A stretch of DNA of 64,000 bases from an uncultured Bacteroidales bacterium (GCA_902799655.1 CADCBH010000010.1:4932-68931), one strand, 5' to 3'; counted from the stretch's first letter, positions 8,450 to 19,331 are shown. Made by a program: numbers and translations. Notes: generated by a model not told the origin, from the sequence alone.

Positions 8450-9211
8450 GCTTTTCCGATAGTATTCTTGCGTGTGGTCGCCGAATTCCAGCACCAGCGA
8501 GTCGCGCATCAGGAACTTGATGCGTACGGTGTCAATCTCAGGCACATCATCAGGACCAGAAAATCCTGCTATGGTGTCAGCCTTCAGGATGAGCATGCCG
8601 TTGTAGAAGTGCCAGTCGGTGTAACGCTTGATTTTCGGATATTCTACAGGTGAGAAATCATCGGTTGTTGTCATCCGTCTCATTGCACCGCGAGCCGTTG
8701 CCGTGTAGTCGCGCTTCAGCTTCAGCGAGTATTCACGCGGTGTCATCATCTGCCGGCGCACCGAGTCAGGCATGCGTTCCATCATGCGTCTCACCATACG
8801 CTGATTCATCTTGTCAGGAGAGCGCAGCGTGGGATGAGCCAGATAGCACCATTCACCCTTCAGCATCTCCATATTAACCACTGAGTACGCCTCATCGTGG
8901 TCATTGGGATTGAGAATGACAGCCAGTTCGTCACCAATGCGTGGGCGTCCGTAGATGCGACGCTGCTGGAAGGCATCGATGATGTCAAAGGTGTCTGGGT
9001 CGCCACCAGAGTAGGGAAGAAATACCAGTACCGAGTCGGTACATCCGTCACAGGCCAATCCGTAGAGAGCTGAGTCGCCAGGCAGGTTCTTGTGCATGCT
9101 GATGGCATCGTCTGCCACCCCCTCAACAACTGGATGCTGTTGCGGTTTGGTTGTACAAGCCACCATCAGTAGAATTGTGGCAACAAAGGCCAGTAGAATG
9201 CTTCTTTTCAT
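8444..9211 (-). CDS. Putative lipoprotein, function unknown
   Basis: A 255-aa secreted lipoprotein. MKRSILLAFVATILLMVAC is a signal peptide with lipobox MVAC, followed by TTKPQQHP. The mature part contains YGLACDGCTDSVLVFLPYSGGDPDTFDI, a Cys pair near the start, and a C-terminal region of alternating beta-like segments. I do not recognise a named family. The start at 9211 is chosen because it begins the signal peptide; longer frames run into the upstream ABC gene. It follows that gene by 31 bp and may be cotranscribed with it. Confidence 0.7.
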   Translation of the reverse strand: MKRSILLAFVATILLMVACTTKPQQHPVVEGVADDAISMHKNLPGDSALYGLACDGCTDSVLVFLPYSGGDPDTFDIIDAFQQRRIYGRPRIGDELAVILNPNDHDEAYSVVNMEMLKGEWCYLAHPTLRSPDKMNQRMVRRMMERMPDSVRRQMMTPREYSLKLKRDYTATARGAMRRMTTTDDFSPVEYPKIKRYTDWHFYNGMLILKADTIAGFSGPDDVPEIDTVRIKFLMRDSLVLEFGDHTQEYYRKSE

Positions 9212-9242
9212 AATGTAGGACATTGAGGATGCTTGTGTGTAC

Positions 9243-9977
9243 TTATTCGGCTCCGAAATATTCCTGAAGCTCAGCAGTGGCGCTGCCCTCGCTGTTGGAT
9301 AGGTCGCGGATGATGCTGCCATGTTCCAGAAGGGCGATGCGGGTAGAGATGTCTACGGTGTGCTGCAGATTGTGGCTGGAGATGAGAATGGTAGCTCCCG
9401 TTTCCTTCTGGTAGTCTGTCAGCAGATGCTTCAGCACCAACTGGGATGTCGGGTCGAGGAAGTTGAAGGGTTCGTCAAGTATCACCGTTTGGGGCTTGCG
9501 AATCAATGCCGATATGATGCCTACCTTCATCTTATTGCCAGCAGAGAGGTTGCGGATAAGCTTCTTCTGGTCGAAAATCTCACCATTGGCAAAACGCTCG
9601 AAGGTCTTCAGACGCTCGTCAATCTCGTTTTGAGGAATGCCAGAGACCTTGCCCAGAAAGGCAAAGTACTCTTCTGGAGTGAGAAAGTCGATGAGGAAGC
9701 CCTCGTCGATATAGGCACCAACATGTTCTTTCCATGCTTCGCTCGTGGCGGGGTTGATGCTCACCGTGCCCGACGGTTCTTCGTCGGAGGCGAAGACATA
9801 CTCTACGCTGCCCTCGTCGGCCTTTAGCAGGTCAAGGATCATGCGGAAGAGTGTCGTCTTACCTGCACCGTTGTTACCCACGAGACCGAGGATGTCTCCG
9901 TCGTTGATGGTAAACGACGGGATATCGCAGGCTGTGGTCTCGCCAAACTGCTTCTTAAGGTTGTCGATTTTGATCAT
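9243..9977 (-). CDS. ABC transporter ATP-binding protein
   Basis: A 244-aa ATPase subunit. Walker A is GLVGNNGAGKTTLF (about residues 35-48), the signature LSAGNKMKVGI, Walker B VILDEPFNFLDP, and the switch His follows in ISSHNLQH. The signature has LSAG instead of LSGG. It resembles ABC-2 type exporters, but no permease gene is adjacent, so the substrate is unknown. The ATG at 9977 (MIKIDNLKKQ) is preferred over a TTG at 10010 that abuts secA. It probably belongs to the minus-strand run that starts upstream of secA. Confidence 0.88.
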   Translation of the reverse strand: MIKIDNLKKQFGETTACDIPSFTINDGDILGLVGNNGAGKTTLFRMILDLLKADEGSVEYVFASDEEPSGTVSINPATSEAWKEHVGAYIDEGFLIDFLTPEEYFAFLGKVSGIPQNEIDERLKTFERFANGEIFDQKKLIRNLSAGNKMKVGIISALIRKPQTVILDEPFNFLDPTSQLVLKHLLTDYQKETGATILISSHNLQHTVDISTRIALLEHGSIIRDLSNSEGSATAELQEYFGAE

Positions 9978-10010
9978 GGTCGTTTTTTTGTTATTTTGAT
10001 ATTTCGACAA

Positions 10011-13000
10011 TTAAACTAATCCACGTCCGTGGCAATTTTTGAATTTCTTGCCCGAACCGCAGGGACAAGGATCGTTACGACCAGGCATCTTATCCTTGAT
10101 GATAGGCGTGCGAGGCTGTTGGGCGCGTGTGTCCTGAGCGGCAGCAGCAGCCTGATTGGGGTCGGTCATCTGCTCTTGCGAGAGACTCTGCTTAGACTCG
10201 GTGTACTGCTGGCGCTGGGTGTGCTGTTCGGGAGCGGCCTCCTGTACCTGTCCCTGCATCTCAGGAATCTGGGCACGCATGAGGATAGATACCGAGCGAT
10301 TGTTCATCGTGTTCACCATATTGTCAAACAGCTTGACACTCTCCAACTTGAAGATGAGCAGCGGGTCTTTCTGCTCGTATGAGGCGTTTTGCACAGAGTG
10401 CTTCAGCTCGTCGAGCTCACGGAGGTTCTCCTTCCAGGCATCGTCGATGATGTGGAGCAGGATTTGCTTCTCAAACTCCTTGACAACCGACTTACATTCG
10501 GTATCGTAGGCTTCCTTGAGGTTACATGGGATATTGTACATCTTACGACCATCCGTAAGGGGCACAACAATACGCTCGTACATCTGACCCTGAGTCTCGT
10601 AAACCTGTTTGATAACGGGCATAGCGACCTCCTGAACGTGTTCCATTTTGCGCTTGAAGTTACCCATAGCAGCCTGGAAGACCTCCTCGCAGAGCTCCTC
10701 GTGGTTCTTGTTGATGAACTCCTCGCTAGAGAAAGGACATTCCATAGCAAATATCTTGATAAACTGCTCTTTACAGCCCTCGTAGTCGTTGTTCTCAATG
10801 ATGTTGACGACGCGGTCCCAGATGGTATTCGAGATATCCATACCGATACGCTCACCCATCAGGGCGTGACGACGCTTCGAATAGACTACAGTACGCTGTT
10901 TGTTCATCACATCGTCGTACTCCAGCAAGCGCTTACGGATACCGAAGTTGTTCTCCTCGACCTTCTTCTGGGCGCGCTCAACCTGCTTCGAAATCATCGG
11001 GCTCTCCAGCATCTCGCCCTCCTTGAAGCCCAGCTTGTCCATCACGGTAGCGATACGCTCCGAACCGAACAAGCGCATCAGCTTGTCTTCCAATGAGATG
11101 AAGAAGAGCGATGAACCCGGGTCACCCTGACGTCCGCTTCGACCACGCAACTGGCGGTCCACACGACGTGACTCATGACGCTCGGTACCGATGATGGCGA
11201 GACCACCAGCGGCCTTTACCTCGGGCGAAAGCTTAATATCCGTACCACGACCAGCCATGTTGGTAGCGATGGTAACGGTAGATGTCTGACCGGCATTGGC
11301 CACGATGTCAGCCTCCTTCTGGTGCAACTTGGCATTCAGCACCTGACAAGGTATACGACGCATATCGAGCATGCGCTTCAGCAGCTCTGAGATTTCAACC
11401 GAAGTCGTACCGACGAGGACAGGGCGTCCTGCAGCACGCAGTTTCTCAATCTCGTCAATGACAGCGTTGTATTTCTCGCGGGCAGTCTTGTAGATGCGGT
11501 CGTCCATATCCTTGCGGATGACGGGTTTGTTGGTGGGAATCTCCACGACATCGAGCTTGTAGATGTCCCAGAACTCGCCAGCCTCCGTAGAAGCGGTACC
11601 CGTCATACCTGCCAGCTTATGATACATGCGGAAATAGTTCTGCAGGGTGATGGTGGCAAAGGTCTGTGTGGCAGCCTCTACCTTCACGTGCTCCTTAGCC
11701 TCGACAGCCTGGTGCAGACCATCCGACCAGCGGCGGCCTTCCATGATACGACCAGTCTGTTCATCGACAATTTTTACCTCACCGTCAATCACGACATACT
11801 CATCATCCTTATTGAACATGCAGTAGGCCTTGAGCAACTGCTGCAGGGTATGTACACGCTCTGACTGTACGGCATAGTGCTGCAGCAGCTCGTCCTTCTT
11901 GTTGACGCGATCCTCGTCAGAGAGTCGTGTATCACCTTCAAGGGCAGAGAGCTGAGCCGTGATGTCGGGAAGCACGAAGAGTTCGGCATCACCAACCTCT
12001 TTGGCCAGCCAGGCAGTACCCTTATCGGTCAGGTCGCACGAGTTGAGCTTCTCGTCAACAACGAAGTAGAGAGGCTCTACAACTTCGGGCATACGACGGT
12101 TGTTGTTCTCCATATAGGTCTCTTCCGTTCTCAGCATACCACTCTTGATACCGTCCTCGGACAGGAACTTGATGAGGGGCTTGTTCTTAGGCATCGACTT
12201 GTGCGAACGGTAGAGAGCCAGGAAACCCTCGTCAATCAGCTTCTTGTCATTCTTCTGAGCGCCTTCGGCAATCTTCTGCTTAGCATCAGCAAGGAACTGC
12301 GTAGCCAGCTGTTTCTGCACACCGACGAGCTTCTCTACCAACGGCTGGTACTCCTCAAACATCTGGTCGTCACCCTTGGGTACTGGACCTGAGATAATCA
12401 GCGGGGTACGGGCATCGTCAATCAACACAGAGTCAACCTCGTCGACAATGGCGTAGTTGTGAGCCCTTTGTACAAGATCGCTGGGCGAAATAGCCATGTT
12501 ATCACGCAGATAGTCGAAACCAAACTCATTGTTCGTACCGAACGTGATGTCTGCCTGATAGGCTTTGCGACGTGCCACGGAGTTGGGCTGGTGCTTGTCG
12601 ATGCAATCTACAGAGAGACCATGGAACATATAGAGCGGTCCCATCCACTCGGAGTCACGCTTAGCCAGATAGTCGTTGACGGTTACCACATGCACACCAT
12701 TACCTGTCAAGGCATTGAGGAAGACGGGGAGGGTAGCCACCAGCGTCTTACCTTCACCAGTCGCCATCTCAGCAATCTTACCCTGATGCAGCACGGTACC
12801 ACCGAAGAGCTGTACATCGTAGTGTACCATCTCCCATTTCAGGTCGTTACCACCTGCAGTCCAATGGTTGTGGTAGATGGCTTTGTCGCCATCAATCGTG
12901 ATGAAGTCCTTGCGGGGGTCGGCAGCCAGCTCGCGGTCGAAATCGGTAGCAGTGACAATGGTCTCCTCGTTCTCTGAAAAACGGCGAGCCGTCTCCTTCA

Positions 13001-13340
13001 CGATACTGAAGACCTCAGGCATTACCTCGTCGAGGGCTTTCTCATAGATGTCCAGCACCTCTTTCTCTATCTTGTCAATCTGCGCAAAAATCTCAGCACG
13101 CTCGTCAATGGGCGTATCTTCGATGGTGGCCTTCAGCTTCTCGATCTCTTCTTTCTGCTGCTTGGCAGAATCCTGTACCTGTCGCTGAATGTCTTTAGTA
13201 CGCTGGCGCAGGGCATCGTTGTCCAACTTCTGTACCTCTGGATAAACGGCTTTTACCTTCTCTACCAGGGGCTGGATCAGTTTCATGTCGCGTGACGACT
13301 TGTCACCAAACAATGAACGTAGAAATTTGTTGAAATTCAT
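10011..13340 (-). CDS. secA: Preprotein translocase ATPase SecA
   Basis: The motor of Sec-dependent export, 1109 aa; longer than E. coli SecA, as is usual in Bacteroidetes. The N-terminal DEAD-like ATPase shows [14 protein letters not shown] (Walker A) and [17 protein letters not shown] (Walker B). Nucleotide fold 2 includes [12 protein letters not shown] and the [13 protein letters not shown] motif. The C-terminus has a Gln-rich linker, then [15 protein letters not shown], the zinc-binding SecB/ribosome-docking tail. The ABC ATPase gene lies immediately downstream. Confidence 0.98.
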   Translation of the reverse strand: MNFNKFLRSLFGDKSSRDMKLIQPLVEKVKAVYPEVQKLDNDALRQRTKDIQRQVQDSAKQQKEEIEKLKATIEDTPIDERAEIFAQIDKIEKEVLDIYEKALDEVMPEVFSIVKETARRFSENEETIVTATDFDRELAADPRKDFITIDGDKAIYHNHWTAGGNDLKWEMVHYDVQLFGGTVLHQGKIAEMATGEGKTLVATLPVFLNALTGNGVHVVTVNDYLAKRDSEWMGPLYMFHGLSVDCIDKHQPNSVARRKAYQADITFGTNNEFGFDYLRDNMAISPSDLVQRAHNYAIVDEVDSVLIDDARTPLIISGPVPKGDDQMFEEYQPLVEKLVGVQKQLATQFLADAKQKIAEGAQKNDKKLIDEGFLALYRSHKSMPKNKPLIKFLSEDGIKSGMLRTEETYMENNNRRMPEVVEPLYFVVDEKLNSCDLTDKGTAWLAKEVGDAELFVLPDITAQLSALEGDTRLSDEDRVNKKDELLQHYAVQSERVHTLQQLLKAYCMFNKDDEYVVIDGEVKIVDEQTGRIMEGRRWSDGLHQAVEAKEHVKVEAATQTFATITLQNYFRMYHKLAGMTGTASTEAGEFWDIYKLDVVEIPTNKPVIRKDMDDRIYKTAREKYNAVIDEIEKLRAAGRPVLVGTTSVEISELLKRMLDMRRIPCQVLNAKLHQKEADIVANAGQTSTVTIATNMAGRGTDIKLSPEVKAAGGLAIIGTERHESRRVDRQLRGRSGRQGDPGSSLFFISLEDKLMRLFGSERIATVMDKLGFKEGEMLESPMISKQVERAQKKVEENNFGIRKRLLEYDDVMNKQRTVVYSKRRHALMGERIGMDISNTIWDRVVNIIENNDYEGCKEQFIKIFAMECPFSSEEFINKNHEELCEEVFQAAMGNFKRKMEHVQEVAMPVIKQVYETQGQMYERIVVPLTDGRKMYNIPCNLKEAYDTECKSVVKEFEKQILLHIIDDAWKENLRELDELKHSVQNASYEQKDPLLIFKLESVKLFDNMVNTMNNRSVSILMRAQIPEMQGQVQEAAPEQHTQRQQYTESKQSLSQEQMTDPNQAAAAAQDTRAQQPRTPIIKDKMPGRNDPCPCGSGKKFKNCHGRGLV

Positions 13341-13401
13341 ATTGTATATCTTATTTTTTTCTTATCTTCTTAACTACTTTAACTTTTTAACTCCTTCATT
13401 T

Positions 13402-14778
13402 TCAAAATAATGGCTCAGCCTCGCAGGCATTCGGAGCCCTGATGCGAATAATACGTGCAATGGTCGGTGCGATAGCATCGGCTGTCACTGGCGTCTGTAT
13501 GCGTTGTGCCTTTACCCCTGCACCATAGAACAGGATAGGAAATGGGATATTGCTGGCACGCGAGGTCGTTGAAGTATGGTTGTTCTCGTTGACCAGTTCC
13601 CAACCAGGTGCAATATCGATGAGCAGGTCGCCACACTTCTCGACATTGAATCCGTTGCGGATGCGGTTCAGCTGATTGTTGTCGCTGGTAGTCAGCTCGT
13701 TAGCGGTATAGACGTGGCGTACACCAGAGAGCTGCAGGATGAACTCCTGCGCACGACGCATGATGTCACCAATGTTGATGTTCTTGCGCTCCAACAGCTT
13801 GTGGTCAAGGAAGAGCTGGTTGCGATAGATGGCTTCTACATATTGGGCAGTACCATATGTCGCTCCCAGATACATGTTGAGCAGGTTGGCTGTGCGGTTG
13901 ATATAGAACTTACCCGTGGGAATACGGTATTTCTCGTTGTTATTCTGCTCGTTCTCTACACGTTCAGAACCCGTGCTTGTCAGTACGAAGAGCACGCGAT
14001 CGAGAGGCACGCGCTTGCTGACGCTGTCTACCAGTTGGGCAACAGTCCGGTCAAGTGCCACATAGCCCTCCATATCGGGTGTCACGGAGTATCCGATACT
14101 GAGCAGATCGGGCTTCTCGTCGATACCGATACCGCTCCGGGCGATACAGTCCAGGGCAATCTCTGTCACACTGGCATTCTTATCGGCAGAGGGCTGATAC
14201 AGGCGGGTATAGCCTCTCAGCCACTGGTTCATAGGCTCGTAATAGTTGGTAATCACCCATGAGTTGGACTGCATCCAAGCGGCTCCGTCTGCAGCATGTC
14301 CTGCTGACAGTAGTGCATTCTCGGGGGTAGCAGCAAAGGCGAAGACCTTGGCGATACCGTTGGTGGCTATCTTCAGTTCGTCACCAAGGGTTGAAGTGCC
14401 CAACTGACGCGGAGAGTAGCCCTGACGGGCATCGTGTACGGCTCTGACAGGACGCAGTATGCTGCGGTCGAGCCATTCTGCACCAGTAATGCCATGATAG
14501 TATGGGGTGGAGCCTGTCGATAGCGATGCAGCAGCTGAAGCACGGTCCACAGGTGCAAAGCTATAGGAGGTGTTGGTGTAGAACGTTCCTTCTGTCAGTA
14601 GCTTTTTCAGGCCATTGGGCGAATAGAGTGGGGCAAAGGTCTCCAGATGGTCAGTGCGCAATTCGTCCACAGAGATGCTAATGACCAGCTTGGGAGCCTG
14701 AGCTACTGCCTGGGCTACAGCTTCGGCACTGAACCCCAGTACCGACAGGAGGGTGATATATATGTATTTATTGCTCAT
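13402..14778 (-). CDS. Secreted alkaline-phosphatase-superfamily protein, probably inactive
   Basis: A 458-aa protein with a signal peptide (cleavage near AVAQA) and an alkaline phosphatase/phosphodiesterase-like fold. The opening LVISISVDELRTDHLETFAP and the SLSTGSTPYYHGITGAEW block match PafA-like enzymes, including the first metal-ligand Asp. Later ligands look lost: the block normally reading Asp-His-Gly is LTSTGSERV, and the D-x3-H ligand region reads SVTPDMEGY without His. A late His (NNHTST) remains before IPFPILFYGAG. I infer a pseudo-phosphatase that may bind rather than hydrolyse. It overlaps the upstream DUF4105 gene by 4 bp, so the two are coupled. Confidence 0.75.
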   Translation of the reverse strand: MSNKYIYITLLSVLGFSAEAVAQAVAQAPKLVISISVDELRTDHLETFAPLYSPNGLKKLLTEGTFYTNTSYSFAPVDRASAAASLSTGSTPYYHGITGAEWLDRSILRPVRAVHDARQGYSPRQLGTSTLGDELKIATNGIAKVFAFAATPENALLSAGHAADGAAWMQSNSWVITNYYEPMNQWLRGYTRLYQPSADKNASVTEIALDCIARSGIGIDEKPDLLSIGYSVTPDMEGYVALDRTVAQLVDSVSKRVPLDRVLFVLTSTGSERVENEQNNNEKYRIPTGKFYINRTANLLNMYLGATYGTAQYVEAIYRNQLFLDHKLLERKNINIGDIMRRAQEFILQLSGVRHVYTANELTTSDNNQLNRIRNGFNVEKCGDLLIDIAPGWELVNENNHTSTTSRASNIPFPILFYGAGVKAQRIQTPVTADAIAPTIARIIRIRAPNACEAEPLF

Positions 14779-15971
14779 TTCTCTTGCGTGTACATAATAT
14801 ATTTATGAAATATGGCTTGTAACAGCAAACATAGTGCCAAACTGATAATCCCCTCGGCATAGCTCTGGAAAAGGCTGCCAATCAGGAATAGGCTGGCGAG
14901 TATGCAGACAATGGTCCAATAGCGTGTCTGACGCTTTTTGATGACTGGATACAGATAGAACAGATGGACGGGGTTGAAGAACAATATCTGTAGGTTCAAC
15001 CTCACTGTGGGATGTTGCGAGAACAACATCAGAAACAGGACGAAACCAATGGCTCCGGAGGCTATCATCAGCATCACGTCCCAAACGACAAAGCTATGCT
15101 TTGTTTTCCACTCTACCAGGAAGATGATGAGTCCTGCTGCCACCAGAATGAAGCTACATTGCATTGGAGTCAGCGGGAAATCGTCTTGTCGCATTTGCAC
15201 CCCTGCAGGTACGGCAATGCGGCGCTCTTTGACCAGCGGTCGCAAACCATTGGCATCCAGAATCTGGGCATGATCGAAATCATAGAGCAGATTGTCGGGC
15301 AGAAACTCCTGTTCGCGCTGGTCGGTCTTGCTGTCTGCCTGGATGCCCAGCAGCAGGTCGTTGCCGAAACGTGACCACGGATTGTTGCGCGTCATCGTGT
15401 GTACCATATCCCGATAGGATGGCGTATAGTCCTCACGGTTAGCGTATTGCACTTTCCCGTTGATGCATCGCTCGATGATGTCGCGAGCCTTCGTAGTACA
15501 GTTGTTATAGAAGTAATTATAGCGGTAAACGGTGTTCTCGGGCTTCAGGTTTTCTGCCAATGCCTCGCGGAGTGCCAATTTTTCTTCGTTGGTCAGATTG
15601 AGCACCTGTTCCGTCACCATACTGCCAAAATGTCGGTATTCGCGTTGAAACAGTCTATAGGGGAATGCGCCCAGCTCGTAGTCGGTGATGCCAAAGACGA
15701 AGCGAGCCACAAAGAACGGTGTGTCATAATTGAACACACCATAGTTGAAGGCAGCATCGAAGCCTCCGTTTCTCAGTTCATGATAGCGGATGGCTGTGTG
15801 CCCATACAGGCTATATACTTCGTCGTGGGGTTGACACGTCAGCAGACTAATCTCCACAGAATCCATCGGCGGCAAGTCGGAATCCTGTGCCAAAACGGTG
15901 GTCTGACAGGTCATTATCAGCATCAAAAGCCCCCCTCTGAGAGCATTAAAAATGATTTTTAAATGTTTCAC
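14775..15971 (-). CDS. DUF4105 (Lnb-type) membrane protein
   Basis: A 398-aa protein with an N-terminal signal, a periplasmic DUF4105 domain and about five C-terminal membrane helices. The domain shows YSLYGHTAIRYHE (conserved His) and YFYNNCTTKARDIIE (conserved Asn-Cys), the presumed catalytic pair of this NlpC/P60-like fold. It starts with GTG at 15971. A -7 element (CAAAATTA on plus, 15976-15983) lies 5 bp upstream and no other start is in frame, so the mRNA may be nearly leaderless. Its role is unknown; Lnb relatives remodel lipoprotein acyl chains. Confidence 0.82.
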   Translation of the reverse strand: MKHLKIIFNALRGGLLMLIMTCQTTVLAQDSDLPPMDSVEISLLTCQPHDEVYSLYGHTAIRYHELRNGGFDAAFNYGVFNYDTPFFVARFVFGITDYELGAFPYRLFQREYRHFGSMVTEQVLNLTNEEKLALREALAENLKPENTVYRYNYFYNNCTTKARDIIERCINGKVQYANREDYTPSYRDMVHTMTRNNPWSRFGNDLLLGIQADSKTDQREQEFLPDNLLYDFDHAQILDANGLRPLVKERRIAVPAGVQMRQDDFPLTPMQCSFILVAAGLIIFLVEWKTKHSFVVWDVMLMIASGAIGFVLFLMLFSQHPTVRLNLQILFFNPVHLFYLYPVIKKRQTRYWTIVCILASLFLIGSLFQSYAEGIISLALCLLLQAIFHKYIMYTQEK

Positions 15972-16066
15972 GATGCAAAATTAACCTTTATTTTCCACTT
16001 AACGTGCTTTTATTTCGTTTTTTTTCAATAATTTTGCAACCCGAAATCGAATTGATTAAATAAAGT

Positions 16067-17353
16067 ATGATGAAGAAACGCTTTTTTGTGAGTATATTGG
16101 CGGGTATGATGACATTGGTCGCTGCCGCTCAGATCAGTACTACACTCTCTCCTTACAGCCAGTTTGGCTTAGGTGTCCTGTCGGACCAGTCGTTGGGTTT
16201 CAACAGAGCTATGGGAGGCGTGGCCTATGGTCTTCGTAGTGGTAAGTTTGTCAATATGAAGAACCCTGCCTCCTATTCTTCGGTAGATTCGCTGACGATG
16301 TTGTTCGATCTCGGCGTTGTCGGACAAATCTCCAACTTTAAGGAGGGCAATAAGAGCCTGAATACCAAAACGGGTAATTTCGACTATGCTGTCGCCTCCT
16401 TCCGTCTGTTGCCTCATGTGGGTGTAGCAGCTGGTGTGGTGCCTTTCTCTAACATCGGTTATTCGTACTACTCGTCGCAGAACATTGGTACCTCTACTAC
16501 CGTTTCTAAGGAGAAGCATACTGGTGATGGTGGTATTTCACAGGCCTTCTTTGGAGCAGGCTGGGAATTGGCCAAAGGTTTCTCAGTTGGTTTCAATCTC
16601 TCCTATTTCTGGGGAAAATATACCAAATCTATCAACGTATCCAGCAGCGACTCCTATGTCAATCAGGTGTCACGCGACTACTCTGCCAGTATGTCCAGCT
16701 ATAAGTTCGACTTAGGTGCCCAGTGGCAGCACATGGTATCGAAGTACGACCTTCTGACGCTTGGTGTGACAGCTTCGATAGGTCATCGTCTGAATGGTGA
16801 TGCGGAGTTTAAGACCACCAGCACGAATTCGATGACCTCTGCCACGTCATCCACGTTAATTACAGTTGAGGACGCTTTCAGTATTCCGACGACCTTTGGT
16901 ATTGGTGCTTCCATACTTCACAAGAACAGTCTGACAGCTGCTATCGACTATACTTACCAGCACTGGTCGAATATCGACTATCCTACATTCGACAAGACCA
17001 CCTACGAGATGACGAGCGGTTATTACAAGAACCGTCATCAGGTAGCTGCTGGTGTCGACTGGCTGCCCAATCCTGTAGGACGTAAGTTCCTCGAGCTGGT
17101 CCACTACCGCATGGGTGTATCCTATGCTACTCCTTATTATAATATAGGTAGTAACAATGGTCCGAGCGAGTTGGCTGTCAGCGCTGGTTTCGGTATTCCC
17201 CTCTACAATGCCTGGAACAACCGTTCTACGCTCAATATTTCTGCCCAGTGGGTACGCTTTGCAGCTCCCAATTCCATCAAGGAGAATACGTTCCGTGTCA
17301 CTATCGGACTGACGTTCAATGAACGCTGGTTTGCTAAATGGAAGGTCGACTAA
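16067..17353 (+). CDS. Outer-membrane beta-barrel protein (OmpP1/FadL-like)
   Basis: A 428-aa protein with a signal peptide (MMKKRFFVSILAGMMTLVAAAQ) and alternating amphipathic strands ending in an aromatic/charged C-terminus. The N-terminal pattern SQFGLGVLSDQSLGFNRAMGGVAYG plus VNMKNPASYSSVDS is that of Bacteroidetes OmpP1/FadL/PorV-like barrels. TAATTTTG at 16029-16036 is a candidate -7 element. The 3' end overlaps lptC by 16 bp, tying it to LPS transport genes; a direct role in that pathway is inferred only from position. Confidence 0.8.
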   Translation: MMKKRFFVSILAGMMTLVAAAQISTTLSPYSQFGLGVLSDQSLGFNRAMGGVAYGLRSGKFVNMKNPASYSSVDSLTMLFDLGVVGQISNFKEGNKSLNTKTGNFDYAVASFRLLPHVGVAAGVVPFSNIGYSYYSSQNIGTSTTVSKEKHTGDGGISQAFFGAGWELAKGFSVGFNLSYFWGKYTKSINVSSSDSYVNQVSRDYSASMSSYKFDLGAQWQHMVSKYDLLTLGVTASIGHRLNGDAEFKTTSTNSMTSATSSTLITVEDAFSIPTTFGIGASILHKNSLTAAIDYTYQHWSNIDYPTFDKTTYEMTSGYYKNRHQVAAGVDWLPNPVGRKFLELVHYRMGVSYATPYYNIGSNNGPSELAVSAGFGIPLYNAWNNRSTLNISAQWVRFAAPNSIKENTFRVTIGLTFNERWFAKWKVD

Positions 17354-18066
17354 ACATATTACGTTCTTTTGGCGTCAGCTTGGCGTTTATGCTGATGGTC
17401 ACCATGCTGTCGTGTACGGAGCAGAAGTCGCACACGGCAGCTGCTGTGCGTGATCGTGACTCTGCTTCGATGATGGTGAGCTATGGTGTCAACACCCTGA
17501 TTTCTGACTCGGGTGTCATCAAGTATCGCATTGTCACAGAGCGATGGGACGTCAACACCATCAAGAATCCGCCCCGTTGGACTTTCGAGAAGGGTGTCTT
17601 CATGGAACAGTTCGACGAGACATTCCATATCGCAGGTTATATCCAGGCCGATTCAGCCTGGTATTACGACCAGCAGAAGCTGTGGGAATTGCGTGGACGC
17701 GTTTGCATCCGCAATGCCAACGGTCTGATATTCAATAGCGAGGAGCTGTGGTGGGATGGTATCAAGCATGAGTTCTATTCCTACCAGTTCTCGCGTGTGG
17801 TGACGCCTGAGCGAACGCTCGAGGGTACCTATTTCCGTAGCGACGAACAGATGATGCATTATGAGGTGAGCAATAGTGTGGGTTCGTTCCAGTCAGAAGA
17901 TATTGACGGACAGGACAATGCACCGGATAATAGCCAGCCCGTCCAACCAAAGGATGCCTCGAAGCCCAATGCTGGTCAGGCTCCTGCAGATACGGCCTTT
18001 GTCGCTCCTGTGCGACCTGCAGCAACACGTCATAAAGCCACTCAAAAATCAACTTATCAGAAATGA
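17338..18066 (+). CDS. lptC: LPS export protein LptC (lipoprotein form)
   Basis: A 242-aa LptC that links the LptBFG transporter to the LptA bridge in the periplasm. The N-terminus ends in LMVTMLSCTEQK, suggesting a lipobox instead of a simple TM anchor. The jellyroll part includes SGVIKYRIVTERWDV, PPRWTFEKGVFMEQFD, and GLIFNSEELWWD, all typical of Bacteroidetes LptC. A low-complexity Pro/Ala tail follows. It overlaps the upstream barrel gene and, by 4 bp, the downstream CBS gene. Confidence 0.9.
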   Translation: MEGRLNILRSFGVSLAFMLMVTMLSCTEQKSHTAAAVRDRDSASMMVSYGVNTLISDSGVIKYRIVTERWDVNTIKNPPRWTFEKGVFMEQFDETFHIAGYIQADSAWYYDQQKLWELRGRVCIRNANGLIFNSEELWWDGIKHEFYSYQFSRVVTPERTLEGTYFRSDEQMMHYEVSNSVGSFQSEDIDGQDNAPDNSQPVQPKDASKPNAGQAPADTAFVAPVRPAATRHKATQKSTYQK

Positions 18067-19331
18067 CAGATCTCATCATCGGCCTCATAGTATCAATGGT
18101 GTTCTCCGCCTTTTTCTCGGGTATGGAGATTGCCTTTATATCCAGCAATCGTCTGCGTGCTGAGATGGATCGCGAGAAGAACGGCTTGTCCCAGCGGGCG
18201 ATAGATGTGTTCTATCGTCATCCCAATAATTTTGTCTCGACAATGCTCGTGGGCAACAATATTGCGTTGGTCGTCTATGGTATCCTCTTTGCCCGTATCT
18301 TCGACGCAACCCTGTTTGCCTCGTTGAGCGACGGAGCCCGAGTGACTGCCGATACGCTGTTGTCAACGGTGGTCGTGCTGTTTACTGGTGAGTTCTTGCC
18401 AAAGACGATTTTCAAGTCTAACCCCAACACGATGCTCACCATCTTTGCACTCCCTGCCTATCTGTGCTATCTCATCCTATATCCGATATCCCGCTTTTCC
18501 ACATTCCTCTCTCGGGGCTTGCTGCGACTGGTAGGTGTCCGTATGCCGAAAGAGAGTGAGGATAAGGAGTTTACGAAGGTGGACCTCGATTTTCTGGTGC
18601 AGTCGAGTATCGACAATGCCAAGGATGAAGACGAGATAGAGGAGGAGGTGAAATTCTTCCATAACGCCCTTGACTTTGCCGATACCAAGGTGCGCGACTG
18701 TATGGTTCCTCGTACGGAGATTGATGCCATCGACATTGACGACTGTACCATCGAGAAGCTGAAGAGCAAGTTCATCGAGAGCGGCCACTCCAAGATTATC
18801 GTCTATCGCGAGGATATCGACCATATTATTGGCTATATCCACTCGTCGGAGATGTTCACTTTGACCTCTAAGTCCGAGAACTTGGAAGACCATATCCAGC
18901 AGATGCTCTTTGTGCCCGAGACGATGGCAGCCCGTAAGCTGATGCAGATATTCCTGCAGCAGAAGAAGTCGCTGGGAGTCGTTGTCGATGAGTTCGGAGG
19001 TACCAGCGGACTGGTTTCGTTGGAGGACATCGTGGAAGAGATCTTCGGTGATATCGAGGATGAGCACGATAATACCCATTATGTCGCCAAGGTGATGGAT
19101 GATGGCGACTATCTGCTCTCAGCCCGTCTGGAGATTGAGAAGGTCAACGAGATGTTCGACCTCGACCTGCCTGAGAGTGACGACTATATGACGGTTGGTG
19201 GTCTCATCCTGCACGAGTATCAGAGCTTCCCCAAACTCAACGAAGTGGTGAAAATAGGGCGCTTTGAATTCAAAATCATCAAGAATACCATGACCAAAAT
19301 AGAATTAGTAAGGCTAAAAGTCGTTGAATAG
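18063..19331 (+). CDS. Hemolysin/CNNM family protein (DUF21-CBS-CorC_HlyC)
   Basis: A 422-aa inner-membrane protein. The DUF21 domain, with about four TM helices, occupies residues 1-150 (FFSGMEIAFISSNRLR). Two CBS domains follow (VRDCMVPRTEIDAID; GVVVDEFGGTSGLVSLEDIVEEIFGDIEDEHD), and a C-terminal CorC_HlyC transporter-associated domain ends the protein. Relatives act in Mg/Co homeostasis or ion efflux; the old name hemolysin is not functional evidence. Start codon overlaps lptC by 4 bp. Confidence 0.92.
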   Translation: MTDLIIGLIVSMVFSAFFSGMEIAFISSNRLRAEMDREKNGLSQRAIDVFYRHPNNFVSTMLVGNNIALVVYGILFARIFDATLFASLSDGARVTADTLLSTVVVLFTGEFLPKTIFKSNPNTMLTIFALPAYLCYLILYPISRFSTFLSRGLLRLVGVRMPKESEDKEFTKVDLDFLVQSSIDNAKDEDEIEEEVKFFHNALDFADTKVRDCMVPRTEIDAIDIDDCTIEKLKSKFIESGHSKIIVYREDIDHIIGYIHSSEMFTLTSKSENLEDHIQQMLFVPETMAARKLMQIFLQQKKSLGVVVDEFGGTSGLVSLEDIVEEIFGDIEDEHDNTHYVAKVMDDGDYLLSARLEIEKVNEMFDLDLPESDDYMTVGGLILHEYQSFPKLNEVVKIGRFEFKIIKNTMTKIELVRLKVVE

